From the NCBI GenBank assembly GCA_002427105.1, contig DIPM01000007.1, positions 1 to 54,896 on the forward strand: 54,896 nt of DNA, read 5' to 3'. Origin of the DNA: Marinilabiliaceae bacterium UBA5488. Its GTDB lineage: Bacteria; Bacteroidota; Bacteroidia; Bacteroidales; Marinilabiliaceae. Under the pieces are notes generated by a model. That model saw only the letters and a list, made by a program, of their open reading frames with translations. It was not told the origin of the DNA and did no database searches. Position numbers and translations under genes: made by a program. Positions 35,496 through 43,982 of this stretch are shown in pieces. Within the stretch, counting starts at the first letter, position 1, and each line of letters starts with the position of its first letter.

Positions 35496-35957
35496 TTACT
35501 TTACTGGTTTAACTATTAAATGGGTTTTATGTACTTTGAGCACTTCGATTTCAGTGCCGGGATCGACAAACTGACCGGGACAACGCCCCTCCATATCCTC
35601 TTCATTAACACGAACTTTGCCCGCAGGATTAAGGCGGGTAATGGTTATTCCCTTGTCTCCTACCTTGATCAATTGTTCATCAACTGTCTCTATCTGACTA
35701 CTAATTTCAGTTTTAAGCATGAACTTGCGCCATGTCTTGCTGCGAAGCGCAAGAATAAAAAAGAAAGCTATCAGCAATAAGGTTAATACCAGCACTATAT
35801 GACCAGTTTCAGGTCCCAAAGAGGCATAAGCCATATATATTCCCCCGGCTATCATCGCGATTCCTCCAAGGGCAGCAATGGTTATTCCCGGAAACACGAA
35901 AAATTCCAGAATCAGCAGTAGTATTCCGGTTAAAATCAGTAAGATGACGATGGTCAT
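35496..35957 (-). CDS. NfeD-family membrane protein
   Basis: A 153-residue NfeD short-form protein that works with flotillins. Two or three membrane segments occupy residues 1-70 (IVILLILTGILLLILEFFVF, TIAALGGIAMIAGGIYMAY, and IVLVLTLLLIAFFFILAL). The C-terminal part is an OB-fold domain (KVGDKGITITRLNPAGKVRVNEEDM, then GTEIEVLKVHKTHLIVKPV). It overlaps nothing: clpS ends 6 bases upstream of its start and floA follows 6 bases after its stop, so the three are almost certainly one transcript in the order clpS, nfeD, floA. Confidence 0.92.
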   Translation of the reverse strand: MTIVILLILTGILLLILEFFVFPGITIAALGGIAMIAGGIYMAYASLGPETGHIVLVLTLLLIAFFFILALRSKTWRKFMLKTEISSQIETVDEQLIKVGDKGITITRLNPAGKVRVNEEDMEGRCPGQFVDPGTEIEVLKVHKTHLIVKPVK

Positions 35958-35963
35958 AGTGCG

Positions 35964-36239
35964 CTAATTAATAGTTACTTTGAGTTCCTTGTTGTTGAGG
36001 GCTTGCTGAAGCTGTTCCAGCTCCGGCAGAACGCCCCTCTTAATTTCACAAAAGCCTTTAAAATGGGTAATCACGGCGCACTGTTCGGCCTGTACTTTAT
36101 CGTGACTGCAAACTTCCTGCAAAGTGTCTATCACGTGATCGAAAGTGTTTATCTCATCATTATGCAGTATAAGCATCCTTTCTTCCAATTGCTGCCGCCG
36201 GGCATTGCTATACTCACTTTTTTTGTCAAAAGGTGTCAT
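35964..36239 (-). CDS. clpS: ClpS-family adaptor protein
   Basis: A 91-residue adaptor that delivers N-degron substrates to the ClpAP/ClpCP protease in the cytosol. The core ILHNDEINTFDHVIDTLQEVC and the following AVITHFKGFCEIKRG match the ClpS fold; the HNDE-type segment and the later hydrophobic pocket are as expected, although the usual Met-rich pocket residues are not obvious. The start is ATG 36239 (MTPFDKKSEY); an in-frame TTG at 36278 would add an unlikely 13 residues. It is the first gene of a tight clpS-nfeD-floA run, an odd partnership of proteolysis and membrane scaffold. Confidence 0.88.
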   Translation of the reverse strand: MTPFDKKSEYSNARRQQLEERMLILHNDEINTFDHVIDTLQEVCSHDKVQAEQCAVITHFKGFCEIKRGVLPELEQLQQALNNKELKVTIN

Positions 36240-36346
36240 ATTGAAATATTTGGGTTCAAAGTAACAAAAATAATTCAATTGTATATCAATATTAACCGTG
36301 AATTATAACAAAACTTTTAGAAGGCTGTTAGCAACACATTGGCAGC

Positions 36347-38851
36347 TTACTCAAGTTTGCGGGCTTCTTCAATGGCGACTTGTTCGCCGTTGATGAAGGC
36401 AACAACGAAAGCCCCCGGAAAACCTGCCTCACGTATGCTCTCGACATTCTCTCTGGCTGTTTCATATTTACTCCAGGATCCGCTAAAATATTTCCTGGTG
36501 TCGCTCCCTTCAACCTGGGTGCTGCTTACTGAAGGAATTTTAGCAAGCGCCGCGGCATTCGGATTATTACGGAATACTCCAATCTGGATTTTATACTCAG
36601 GCTTTGAAGAAGAGGGCACGAAGGCCGCCGACACTACCGAGGCCGGACTTGGAGTGCTAACTTCAGCAGGGCTCGCCTTGTGTATTGCCGGATAAGAGGG
36701 CGTAGAACCGGAGCTGAGGTCAATAAAACGAGTGCCTGAAGAGCCGCCGGCTGCTGCGCTTGCTGCTGCAGGCGCTTTCGCGCCTGCCAGTTGAATTTCC
36801 AGCGATTCTTCAAGCATATCGACACTATTTTTCTTCAAAGCTAATAGTCTTTCAAGCTGCTCGGGATTATACAGATTAAGTTGTTTTATCGACTGATCCG
36901 CTTCATGGTATCTGGTCCGTGCATGGCTGCTCAAATTTTCGCTACCTGATTGATTTGAAGTGGCTCCGATGGCAACTGCCTTGTTGTAATAGTGTCTGTA
37001 TTTGTGGTCGAGCGCTTGCTCGTACAGGGCTAAGGAGCTGCGTTTGTAGTCTCTGGATTGCTGCACGAGTGCTTCCATTTCTAAGCTCATCTCCTCTTCT
37101 ATATTAGTCCCCTTGCTAAGCCTTTCTTTGAGGCTAAGCTGCTCAGATGTAACCTTGCGCGACTCTTCAAGCAGGCGCGCTGATTCTAAGGACAGGATAT
37201 TGGCCCATACAGTGAGTGAGTCTGCCATCTGAAGCTCTGCTATCTGACTATTATCAAAGAAGCTGCGATACAGCTTGTCGCGCAGTTCTTTCTTTTTTAA
37301 AAACTCTTCATCAGAATAGAAAGTCAGGCTGCCCTTGTCAAGTCCACGGAGTGTTTTTTCAAGCAAACCTGGTTCTTGTTTAATACTTTGCGTTGAAACC
37401 GCACCGGGCTGGTAGAGTCCGTTTCTTTTTAGCTGTATGATATAATCTCTTTCCAGCTGACGTGCTTTGTTATAGTAGCTGTTTATATGTTCATCCAATC
37501 CGTAGGTTTCTTTCTCAAGTTCTACTATGCTGTCAATCAGTCGCTTCAATTCGTCTTGATCGTAGCTTTGGCTATAAGCCCTCCTTTTATTACTCAAAAG
37601 GCTTGTCAGGCTGTCTCTTTCATGGCTGATACAATAAGCTGAGCGAAACTCGCCCAGCGCCTGTTTGCTTTGAAACTGGTCAAAACGGGTATAGACAAGA
37701 GTGTCATTAACCATGAATCTAAATTCATCACTATCCTTGCTTGCAGGAACTCCTGCGCGAGCGTGCAGGGTAGTGCTTGCTTTAGGCATGGCGTTTGGGG
37801 AGATGGGCAGCGAAGCAGCAACTTTAACCTGATTGATGTCTTGGCTAAGATTGCGAACAACTTTATTATCCCATATTAATTCAACTACAATTGCTTTACC
37901 GGGCTCTGCTCCTCTATTAGTAGTAAACCATGCTTTGCCTGCATATATATCGGGGACGAGCAGGTAGTCGTCGTCGGGAGAGTTAAATGGAGGGCCTAAA
38001 TTATCCGGCTCGGAAAAGCTGCCTGAGCTTGGGTCGAAGTAGGATTGATAAATATCTAATCCCCCCATCCCTCCCGGGCGGTCAGAACTGAAATAAATGG
38101 TTGTGCCGTCGGTTAACAGGAAGGGATACAGCTCGTTGTAGTCGCTGTTGATTTCCCCGGCTAGAAGTTCTGCATCCGTCCAGGCGTCAAGGAGTCTTAC
38201 TATCTTGTAAAGATCATATTTTCCTGTGCTTCCAAGCAAGGGGAAAAATACCTCGTTAGCTCTTTCTGTGCGAAACACTATTTGGTCGGGCGAAACTCCA
38301 ACTTTAAAGAAATCGCCGGCTTTTAACAACTGCCCCGCCTCTTTCGACAGGCCGTAGTGTGAGAGCAGCTCTGTGGCATTAATTGTATCTTTGGCAATAA
38401 TCTCAATTGAGAAATGTTTGTTTATCAAAGATTCGGCTGACTGGCAGTCTCTTAGGGCTCGTTCGGCTAATTTGCTAAGCTCCTTATCAGCCTTCTGCGT
38501 TTTAAGAAAGCGCTGATAGTGCTCGCTTGCCAGCTGTGGCTCGTAAGCTCTTTGGTACAAATATCCCAGATAATAGTGGACATCCGGACTGGGTGGGCGA
38601 GTTGCCGCAACTTTTAGACGCTTTATGGCCTCATCGCTCTTTATATTGAGTTTGAGCAGGCTTAGGCCGTAATAGTAGTTATAATTGACATCGCGACTAT
38701 TAGAGTTGGCGAGCTGTTCGTACAAAACTAAAGCTTCAGCATAACGGCCTTCATTAAAAAGTGACAGAGCCCGCGCAGAGCTTGTTTGTTGCTGCGCTGA
38801 GAGATTAATAATTAGAAAGTTTGCAAATAACAGGTAAATTACTCTCTTCAT
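36347..38851 (-). CDS. Secreted TPR / PD40 / coiled-coil protein with C-terminal SPOR domain
   Basis: About 834 residues. A signal peptide (MKRVIYLLFANFLIINLSAQ) leads into TPR-like helices (about 30-150, NEGRYAEALVLYEQL). A PD40-like propeller region (about 175-330) has TIYFSSDRPGGMGGLDIYQ, clearly related to the PorE-like protein. A long helical coiled-coil stretch (400-680) follows, then an Ala/Ser/Pro-rich linker and a SPOR domain (about 755-830, EYKIQIGVFRNNPNA). SPOR domains bind denuded peptidoglycan at division sites, so this protein is probably periplasmic and cell-wall associated. The start could also be ATG 38857. It is divergent from recA. Confidence 0.82.
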   Translation of the reverse strand: MKRVIYLLFANFLIINLSAQQQTSSARALSLFNEGRYAEALVLYEQLANSNSRDVNYNYYYGLSLLKLNIKSDEAIKRLKVAATRPPSPDVHYYLGYLYQRAYEPQLASEHYQRFLKTQKADKELSKLAERALRDCQSAESLINKHFSIEIIAKDTINATELLSHYGLSKEAGQLLKAGDFFKVGVSPDQIVFRTERANEVFFPLLGSTGKYDLYKIVRLLDAWTDAELLAGEINSDYNELYPFLLTDGTTIYFSSDRPGGMGGLDIYQSYFDPSSGSFSEPDNLGPPFNSPDDDYLLVPDIYAGKAWFTTNRGAEPGKAIVVELIWDNKVVRNLSQDINQVKVAASLPISPNAMPKASTTLHARAGVPASKDSDEFRFMVNDTLVYTRFDQFQSKQALGEFRSAYCISHERDSLTSLLSNKRRAYSQSYDQDELKRLIDSIVELEKETYGLDEHINSYYNKARQLERDYIIQLKRNGLYQPGAVSTQSIKQEPGLLEKTLRGLDKGSLTFYSDEEFLKKKELRDKLYRSFFDNSQIAELQMADSLTVWANILSLESARLLEESRKVTSEQLSLKERLSKGTNIEEEMSLEMEALVQQSRDYKRSSLALYEQALDHKYRHYYNKAVAIGATSNQSGSENLSSHARTRYHEADQSIKQLNLYNPEQLERLLALKKNSVDMLEESLEIQLAGAKAPAAASAAAGGSSGTRFIDLSSGSTPSYPAIHKASPAEVSTPSPASVVSAAFVPSSSKPEYKIQIGVFRNNPNAAALAKIPSVSSTQVEGSDTRKYFSGSWSKYETARENVESIREAGFPGAFVVAFINGEQVAIEEARKLE

Positions 38852-38954
38852 CCGCATGGCTATTGGTTTATATCTGATTATCAATTAATATGCTCTTTGA
38901 TTGTTTGGCATCAAATTTAGTGAAAGATGGGGAATTATTTAGTTATTAAGCTTC

Positions 38955-38970
38955 TTTGTTGCCCAACAAA
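38955..38970. promoter_or_regulatory. Perfect 16-base palindrome between recA and the SPOR gene
   Basis: TTTGTTG and CAACAAA flank a two-base centre. It lies 104 bases upstream of the SPOR protein start and 151 upstream of recA. It could be a regulator site; the binding protein is unknown. Confidence 0.35.
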
Positions 38971-39120
38971 ACAAAAGATTTGTTTGTTCATAAGCCTAAT
39001 ATAACAGATACTGAGCTTAGTTTGATTCATTAGCTTATTTTGAGTCTCAACTAATTGTTTGACTTTGAGTTTTTTTTCATAACTTCACGCAACAAAATTA
39101 TGTGAAAATTCTATTCTATT

Positions 39121-40149
39121 ATGGCTGAACAGAAAGAAGTTAAAGAGAGTAAAGTAAATCAGGAGAAGCTAAAAGCGCTTCAACTGACAATGGATAAAAT
39201 TGAAAAATCTTACGGCAAGGGTGCTATAATGCGCATGGGCGATTCGGTTGTTGAAAATGTGCCTGTGATTCCTTCCGGTTCAGTTTCCTTAAATTTAGCT
39301 TTGGGCGTCGGTGGGTATCCACGGGGCAGGGTTATAGAGATATATGGCCCTGAGTCGTCCGGTAAAACTACTTTGGCGATTCATGCCATTGCCGAAGTGC
39401 AAAAAATGGGAGGCATAGCTGCAATAATTGATGCTGAGCATGCCTTTGACAGGTTTTACGCTGAGAAATTGGGGGTGGATATCGAAGAGCTTTTGATATC
39501 ACAGCCCGATAATGGCGAGCAGGCTCTTGAAATTGCCGACCAATTGATTCGCTCATCAGCTGTCGATTTGGTAGTTATTGACTCGGTGGCTGCTCTTACT
39601 CCTAAAGCGGAGATTGAAGGCGAGATGGGCGAAAACAAAATGGGCTTGCAGGCCCGACTGATGTCTCAGGCTCTTCGTAAGCTTACTTCTAATATTAGTA
39701 AGACCAATACTTGCTGCATATTTATTAATCAGCTGCGTGAAAAGATTGGCGTTATGTTTGGAAACCCTGAAACAACCACTGGTGGTAATGCCTTGAAGTT
39801 TTACGCTTCTATTCGTTTGGATATTCGCCGTATATCTCAGTTGAAGAATGGGGAAGAGGTGGTAGGAAATCAAACTCGTGTAAAAGTTGTTAAGAACAAA
39901 GTGGCGCCTCCCTTCCGTAAGGCAGAATTTGATATTATGTATGGAGAAGGCATCTCAAAGGTAGGTGAGATAGTTGATATGGGAGTTGAGCTTAATGTTA
40001 TTAAGAAGAGCGGCAGCTGGTTTAGTTATGGTGAGACTAAACTTGGCCAGGGTCGCGAAGCTGTGAAGGATTTATTGAAAGATAATGTTGAGCTGGCCGA
40101 CGAGCTTGAAGCAAAAATTGTGGCTGCTTTGGCTGAGAAGACGAAGTAG
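39121..40149 (+). CDS. recA: Recombinase RecA
   Basis: ATP-dependent strand-exchange protein of homologous recombination and DNA damage response. The 342-residue chain has Walker A GPESSGKTT (76-84), Walker B LVVIDSVAAL, the DNA-binding loops L1 (EGEMGENKMGLQARLMSQALR) and L2 (IGVMFGNPETTTGGNALKFYAS), and the NQ(L/I)R segment INQLREK. Length is normal and the acidic C-terminal tail is short. It starts at ATG 39121 with a 235-base divergent spacer to the SPOR gene. No LexA gene or canonical SOS box is visible. A strong terminator follows. Confidence 0.98.
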   Translation: MAEQKEVKESKVNQEKLKALQLTMDKIEKSYGKGAIMRMGDSVVENVPVIPSGSVSLNLALGVGGYPRGRVIEIYGPESSGKTTLAIHAIAEVQKMGGIAAIIDAEHAFDRFYAEKLGVDIEELLISQPDNGEQALEIADQLIRSSAVDLVVIDSVAALTPKAEIEGEMGENKMGLQARLMSQALRKLTSNISKTNTCCIFINQLREKIGVMFGNPETTTGGNALKFYASIRLDIRRISQLKNGEEVVGNQTRVKVVKNKVAPPFRKAEFDIMYGEGISKVGEIVDMGVELNVIKKSGSWFSYGETKLGQGREAVKDLLKDNVELADELEAKIVAALAEKTK

Positions 40150-40183
40150 CAGCTTCATAGCAGTCAGTTTTGAATATTTTATA

Positions 40184-40218
40184 AAAAAAAGAGACGTCCA
40201 AACGGCGTCTCTTTTTTT
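40184..40218. terminator. Bidirectional terminator after recA
   Basis: AAAAAAAGAGACG pairs perfectly with CGTCTCTTTTTTT over 13 bp. T runs on both strands suit the convergent recA and T9SS-protein transcripts. Confidence 0.9.
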
Positions 40219-40272
40219 GCTAGCTCAATTATTAACCACAATTGATGAATAGGGCAGCTATTTACAGTCTTC

Positions 40273-42852
40273 TTACTTACATATCACCTTAAAGGTCTCC
40301 GTCCCAAGTACTACGATATAGACACCTGCCTTTGTTACAGAGACAGTCTTTGATGAGGTGCCAAGGCTTTCCCTAATTAGCAGTCGCCCTTCAATATCAT
40401 AAACCATTAGCTCTTCCTCTGCACCGGCATTCACAATGCTAATATCCTTGTTCAAAACAAATACTGCCGGCTTGCCTGAAGCCTGTGTTTCATCAAATGA
40501 CGTGTACACAGCTTGTTTTATCACTACAGTCAATGACAGGTCGAGGGCAAAAGTATAAGCGTCCATAGTTGTCGGAATAAAGACAGCTGATTTGCCATCT
40601 GTATTGATAGTCCACAAATAAGGTAGGTTGGAAAGCGTAATCTCTTCCATAAATTCTGTTGTTGCCTTAATTGTAAGGTCTGACAGTGCTTTCAGGATGT
40701 CTTCTTTCGGAGTGTCGGGATTAACAGTAATGTCGTCAGCCGACGATGATAGGGATACAAGGCTGATGCGATGGTCGAAGGAGGGTTCTTTTCCTGATTT
40801 CCAGATGTTTATCAGATAATCACCACTTGCCATGGTATGATATCCAACGGTGGTAGCGACAATGTAGTACTCTCCGGCCGTCCCGGCTGCAAATTCTATA
40901 AAAGAATCGCCACTAACATAGGCATAAGATCCTGTATAACCGTTATCATTTTCTTTCAGCTTTGTGTAAGTGCCGCCATTTTTATAGTAAACATAAAGGT
41001 AAGCATCTTTAACAAAGGAGTGGTGGATTCTTAAATTGTCGCCGACGCTTAAGTTTATCTTATAAGCATTTGCAAAATACTTATCGTTTGTCCCTCTAAA
41101 GTTGGCGGCGCCTTGTACCAAGCCGGCACTTCCGAAGTCAAGCTTTCCTAGCTGATAGTAGGGCAGGGCAGAATAGCTGATTTCGGGCGCTGCATCAAGT
41201 ATCTCAGCAAGGCTGATAGCATTGAATGGATTTTTATGAGCCGGTTCTTCTCCAGTTTTCCATATATTCAGATAGTAGGAACCACGCGATAATACAAAGG
41301 AATATCTGCTTGTAGCAACTATATAATAATCTCCATCTGTAGTGGCTTGAAACTCAATATAAGACTCTTGATTGTTATTATTATAAGTGCCCGTATATCC
41401 ATTATCGTCTTCGGCGATTTTTGTGTATGATTCACCGTCTTTTCGATAAACATAAAGAAAGGCATCTTTTATAAACGAGTGGTGGATTTTCAAGTTTTCA
41501 CCGGCTAATAAGTGTACTTTATATGCGTTTGCAAAATAGTTGTCGTTTAGGGGTCTAAAGTTGGCAGCTCCCTGAACCAGACTTGCAGTTTCAAAGTCAA
41601 GATTGCCTTTTTTGATTAGAGGAATATCTGTATAATTTATCTCTTCAGCATTGTCAAGTAAGTCCTTCAATGAAATAGAGAAGTAGTCCGTTGCCTTGAT
41701 AGATAAAGGGCAGGTGTAATATGCAGCCTTATCGAACTTGTTGTCAGACACCAGGATGTAATATGTGCCCGCGTTAAGTTCAACCATAAAGCCATCTAAC
41801 CAGGCGGGGGTGATAGTTGGATTTTGCATGGCTGCATCATCATATATACGCACTTCGGGCCCTACTATATATTCATAATTATAGCCTTCGAATTGAATAA
41901 TGCTTTTCTTGTCAAGAGTGAAAGTAAAGCCCTTAGCCTTTTGACCATTTGACATTTCATATACTGAGCCGGGCAAAAATGCTAATTCGTCATTGTAATA
42001 GGGCAGTGAGATGGGTACAAACGAAAAGCTTGATTCTAACTCCTCTACCTTAATTGAGTAAGTTGTTTCCTGTAATTCTGAAGATGCTTGCAAAAGAAGG
42101 CGTACCGAGTCGCTAAAATCGGCCTTGTAACTAATTGATATGGTTTGAGATACTTTATTATCGACGCTTATCTCTTTTGAAGCAAGGGCATCTCCATTAA
42201 AACTGCTTGCATTGCCCTTAAAAACACCTCCTGTAAGAAGCGTCATGTAAGCATCCAATGAGCCTGCCTGGTTGGTATAGACGTCATAAGTGAATTTATA
42301 GCTATGCCCTTCTTCCACCGCCATGCTGTACCCTCTTCCTTGCGCGCTTGCATTGGGCTTTATTATAGGGGCATCGATAAATTTATCTATTTTTCCAAAT
42401 TGGCTCTCACCGCTTTGCAAAACTGAGGAATAATCAAGCTCAGTGTATGCTATAGCTTGTTTAGTCTCATAAATGTTGAAGTTGTAATTAAAAATATCAA
42501 AGTCTGAAGATAAGACCAGATAATAGGTTCCTGCTGTCAGAACATTAGATGCATAAGGAGTCTCAGTTGCGTCAAACACATCAATGATACTTCCGGAAGT
42601 GATGATCTCTGAATTTGTGATGGCTGCCAAAAAATCCTGACTAAAATCTATGCTGACAGATGCATCTGCGGCAAGGGTGAATGGGAAAATCTGATAACGA
42701 TAGGTCTCCGGGGAGCCTTCCAAATCAAGCACCACAGTTTCTGTATTGCTTTGAAGGAATTCAAGATTCCTGGCGGCATAGGGCAATTCGGCGGCAAGAG
42801 TTAGGGCGGTACTTATCAAAACTAAAAATAATAGAGTAAAGGTCTTTTTCAT
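40273..42852 (-). CDS. Large secreted protein with duplicated beta domains and T9SS type A tail
   Basis: An 859-residue exported protein. The signal peptide is MKKTFTLLFLVLISTALTLAA. The N-terminal 400 residues are a string of beta-rich modules resembling pre-peptidase C-terminal domains (GTYYLVLSSDFD, GTYYILVSDNKFD). Two clearly duplicated units follow at about residues 404-540 and 560-687, both with LDF-x4-LVQGAANFR, YFANAYK, LRIHHSF-type and DNGYTG segments. The C-terminal 80 residues are a sorting domain (MVYDIEGRLLIRES, then AGVYIVVLG and FKVICK) that directs passage through the type IX system and surface attachment. No catalytic motif is seen. It is likely a surface binding or structural protein; function unknown. 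Confidence 0.82.
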   Translation of the reverse strand: MKKTFTLLFLVLISTALTLAAELPYAARNLEFLQSNTETVVLDLEGSPETYRYQIFPFTLAADASVSIDFSQDFLAAITNSEIITSGSIIDVFDATETPYASNVLTAGTYYLVLSSDFDIFNYNFNIYETKQAIAYTELDYSSVLQSGESQFGKIDKFIDAPIIKPNASAQGRGYSMAVEEGHSYKFTYDVYTNQAGSLDAYMTLLTGGVFKGNASSFNGDALASKEISVDNKVSQTISISYKADFSDSVRLLLQASSELQETTYSIKVEELESSFSFVPISLPYYNDELAFLPGSVYEMSNGQKAKGFTFTLDKKSIIQFEGYNYEYIVGPEVRIYDDAAMQNPTITPAWLDGFMVELNAGTYYILVSDNKFDKAAYYTCPLSIKATDYFSISLKDLLDNAEEINYTDIPLIKKGNLDFETASLVQGAANFRPLNDNYFANAYKVHLLAGENLKIHHSFIKDAFLYVYRKDGESYTKIAEDDNGYTGTYNNNNQESYIEFQATTDGDYYIVATSRYSFVLSRGSYYLNIWKTGEEPAHKNPFNAISLAEILDAAPEISYSALPYYQLGKLDFGSAGLVQGAANFRGTNDKYFANAYKINLSVGDNLRIHHSFVKDAYLYVYYKNGGTYTKLKENDNGYTGSYAYVSGDSFIEFAAGTAGEYYIVATTVGYHTMASGDYLINIWKSGKEPSFDHRISLVSLSSSADDITVNPDTPKEDILKALSDLTIKATTEFMEEITLSNLPYLWTINTDGKSAVFIPTTMDAYTFALDLSLTVVIKQAVYTSFDETQASGKPAVFVLNKDISIVNAGAEEELMVYDIEGRLLIRESLGTSSKTVSVTKAGVYIVVLGTETFKVICK

Positions 42853-42977
42853 GATTAATGTGATTTAGGTTTGAAAAACATAGTACTTGATGATTTATTA
42901 AAAAATATTTTACTAAGTTAAAAGAATAAAAATATCTATCGTCTTTTTCGGAAGAAAAATCAGCTTAAATGTTTACT

Positions 42978-42985
42978 TACTTTTG
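42978..42985 (+). promoter_or_regulatory. Candidate -7 element for the esterase-GH3-carboxylesterase run
   Basis: TACTTTTG matches TAnnTTTG and lies 117 bases before the esterase ATG. No TTTG is found at the expected -33 spacing. Confidence 0.3.
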
Positions 42986-43101
42986 TTTGTAACAAGCTTG
43001 TAATGCTTATATTATAATTAATAGCTGCAATTTTAATAATATCTTCTTACCTTGCTATCCTTAATTAATGGATTTGATAATTTTTGCTTAATTAAATTTT
43101 C

Positions 43102-43950
43102 ATGAAACATTTTCTTCTTTTTTTATCTCTTTTCGTGTTAGTTAGCCACGGAGGATATTCTCAGCAAACTATTGATCGTGCACCGGAAGGTTTCGATCAG
43201 GCTAATCCCGAAATTTCAGCCGGGAAGGTTGAAGTTGTTAGCTACTTTTCTTCTACTGTGGGTGTAAACCGTAATGCCCGGGTATATTTTCCTCCCGGAT
43301 TTAACAAGGATGAAAAATATCCGGTTCTTTATTTACTACATGGCATAGGTGGCGACGAGAATGAGTGGTATAACAACGGGGTTCCTCATATTATTTTTGA
43401 TAATCTTATCGCCCATGGAAAGATGCAGCCAATGATTGTCGTTTTGCCTAATGGTCGTGCAATGGAAAATGACAGGGCGGAAGGAAATATCTTTGAGCCC
43501 CAAAAAGTTGAGGCTTTTGCAGTCTTTGAAAAAGATTTACTTAATGATTTGATACCATATATTGAGAAGGAATACCCTGTGATAAAGGATCGTGAGCATC
43601 GGGCTATCGGAGGTTTGTCAATGGGAGGAGGACAGTCTTTAAATTTTGGCTTAGGCAATCTTGATAAGTTTGCATGGGTTGGAGGCTTTTCTTCTGCGCC
43701 GAATACAAAAGCGCCTGCTGAATTAATTCAGAACCCCGCAGAGGCCTCGAATTTGCTAAAGCTCTTATATATTTCTTGCGGTGATCAGGATAACTTGATA
43801 CAGTTTAGCCAACGGTCTCATGAGTATTGCAAAGAGCATGGAGTGCCTCATATTTATAGAGTTATACCCGGCGGGCACCATGACTTCGCTGTATGGAAGG
43901 ATGACCTTTATCATTATGTGCAGTTGCTATTCAAAGACTCAGAGAATTAA
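43102..43950 (+). CDS. CE1-like secreted esterase (esterase D / feruloyl or acetyl xylan esterase family)
   Basis: A 282-residue exported alpha/beta hydrolase. The signal peptide is MKHFLLFLSLFVLVSHGGYS. The fold signatures are YPVLYLLHGIGGDENEW (oxyanion region), the nucleophile elbow GGLSMGGGQ with Ser173, a catalytic Asp in SCGDQDNL and His in GGHHDFAVW. These match carbohydrate esterase family 1-like enzymes that remove feruloyl or acetyl groups from xylan. It is the first gene of a run with a GH3 and a type B esterase, 32 bases before the GH3 gene, so its substrate is probably a decorated hemicellulose (inference). Confidence 0.88.
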   Translation: MKHFLLFLSLFVLVSHGGYSQQTIDRAPEGFDQANPEISAGKVEVVSYFSSTVGVNRNARVYFPPGFNKDEKYPVLYLLHGIGGDENEWYNNGVPHIIFDNLIAHGKMQPMIVVLPNGRAMENDRAEGNIFEPQKVEAFAVFEKDLLNDLIPYIEKEYPVIKDREHRAIGGLSMGGGQSLNFGLGNLDKFAWVGGFSSAPNTKAPAELIQNPAEASNLLKLLYISCGDQDNLIQFSQRSHEYCKEHGVPHIYRVIPGGHHDFAVWKDDLYHYVQLLFKDSEN

Positions 43951-43982
43951 GTATAATATGACAGCATAATAATAAGTGATTT

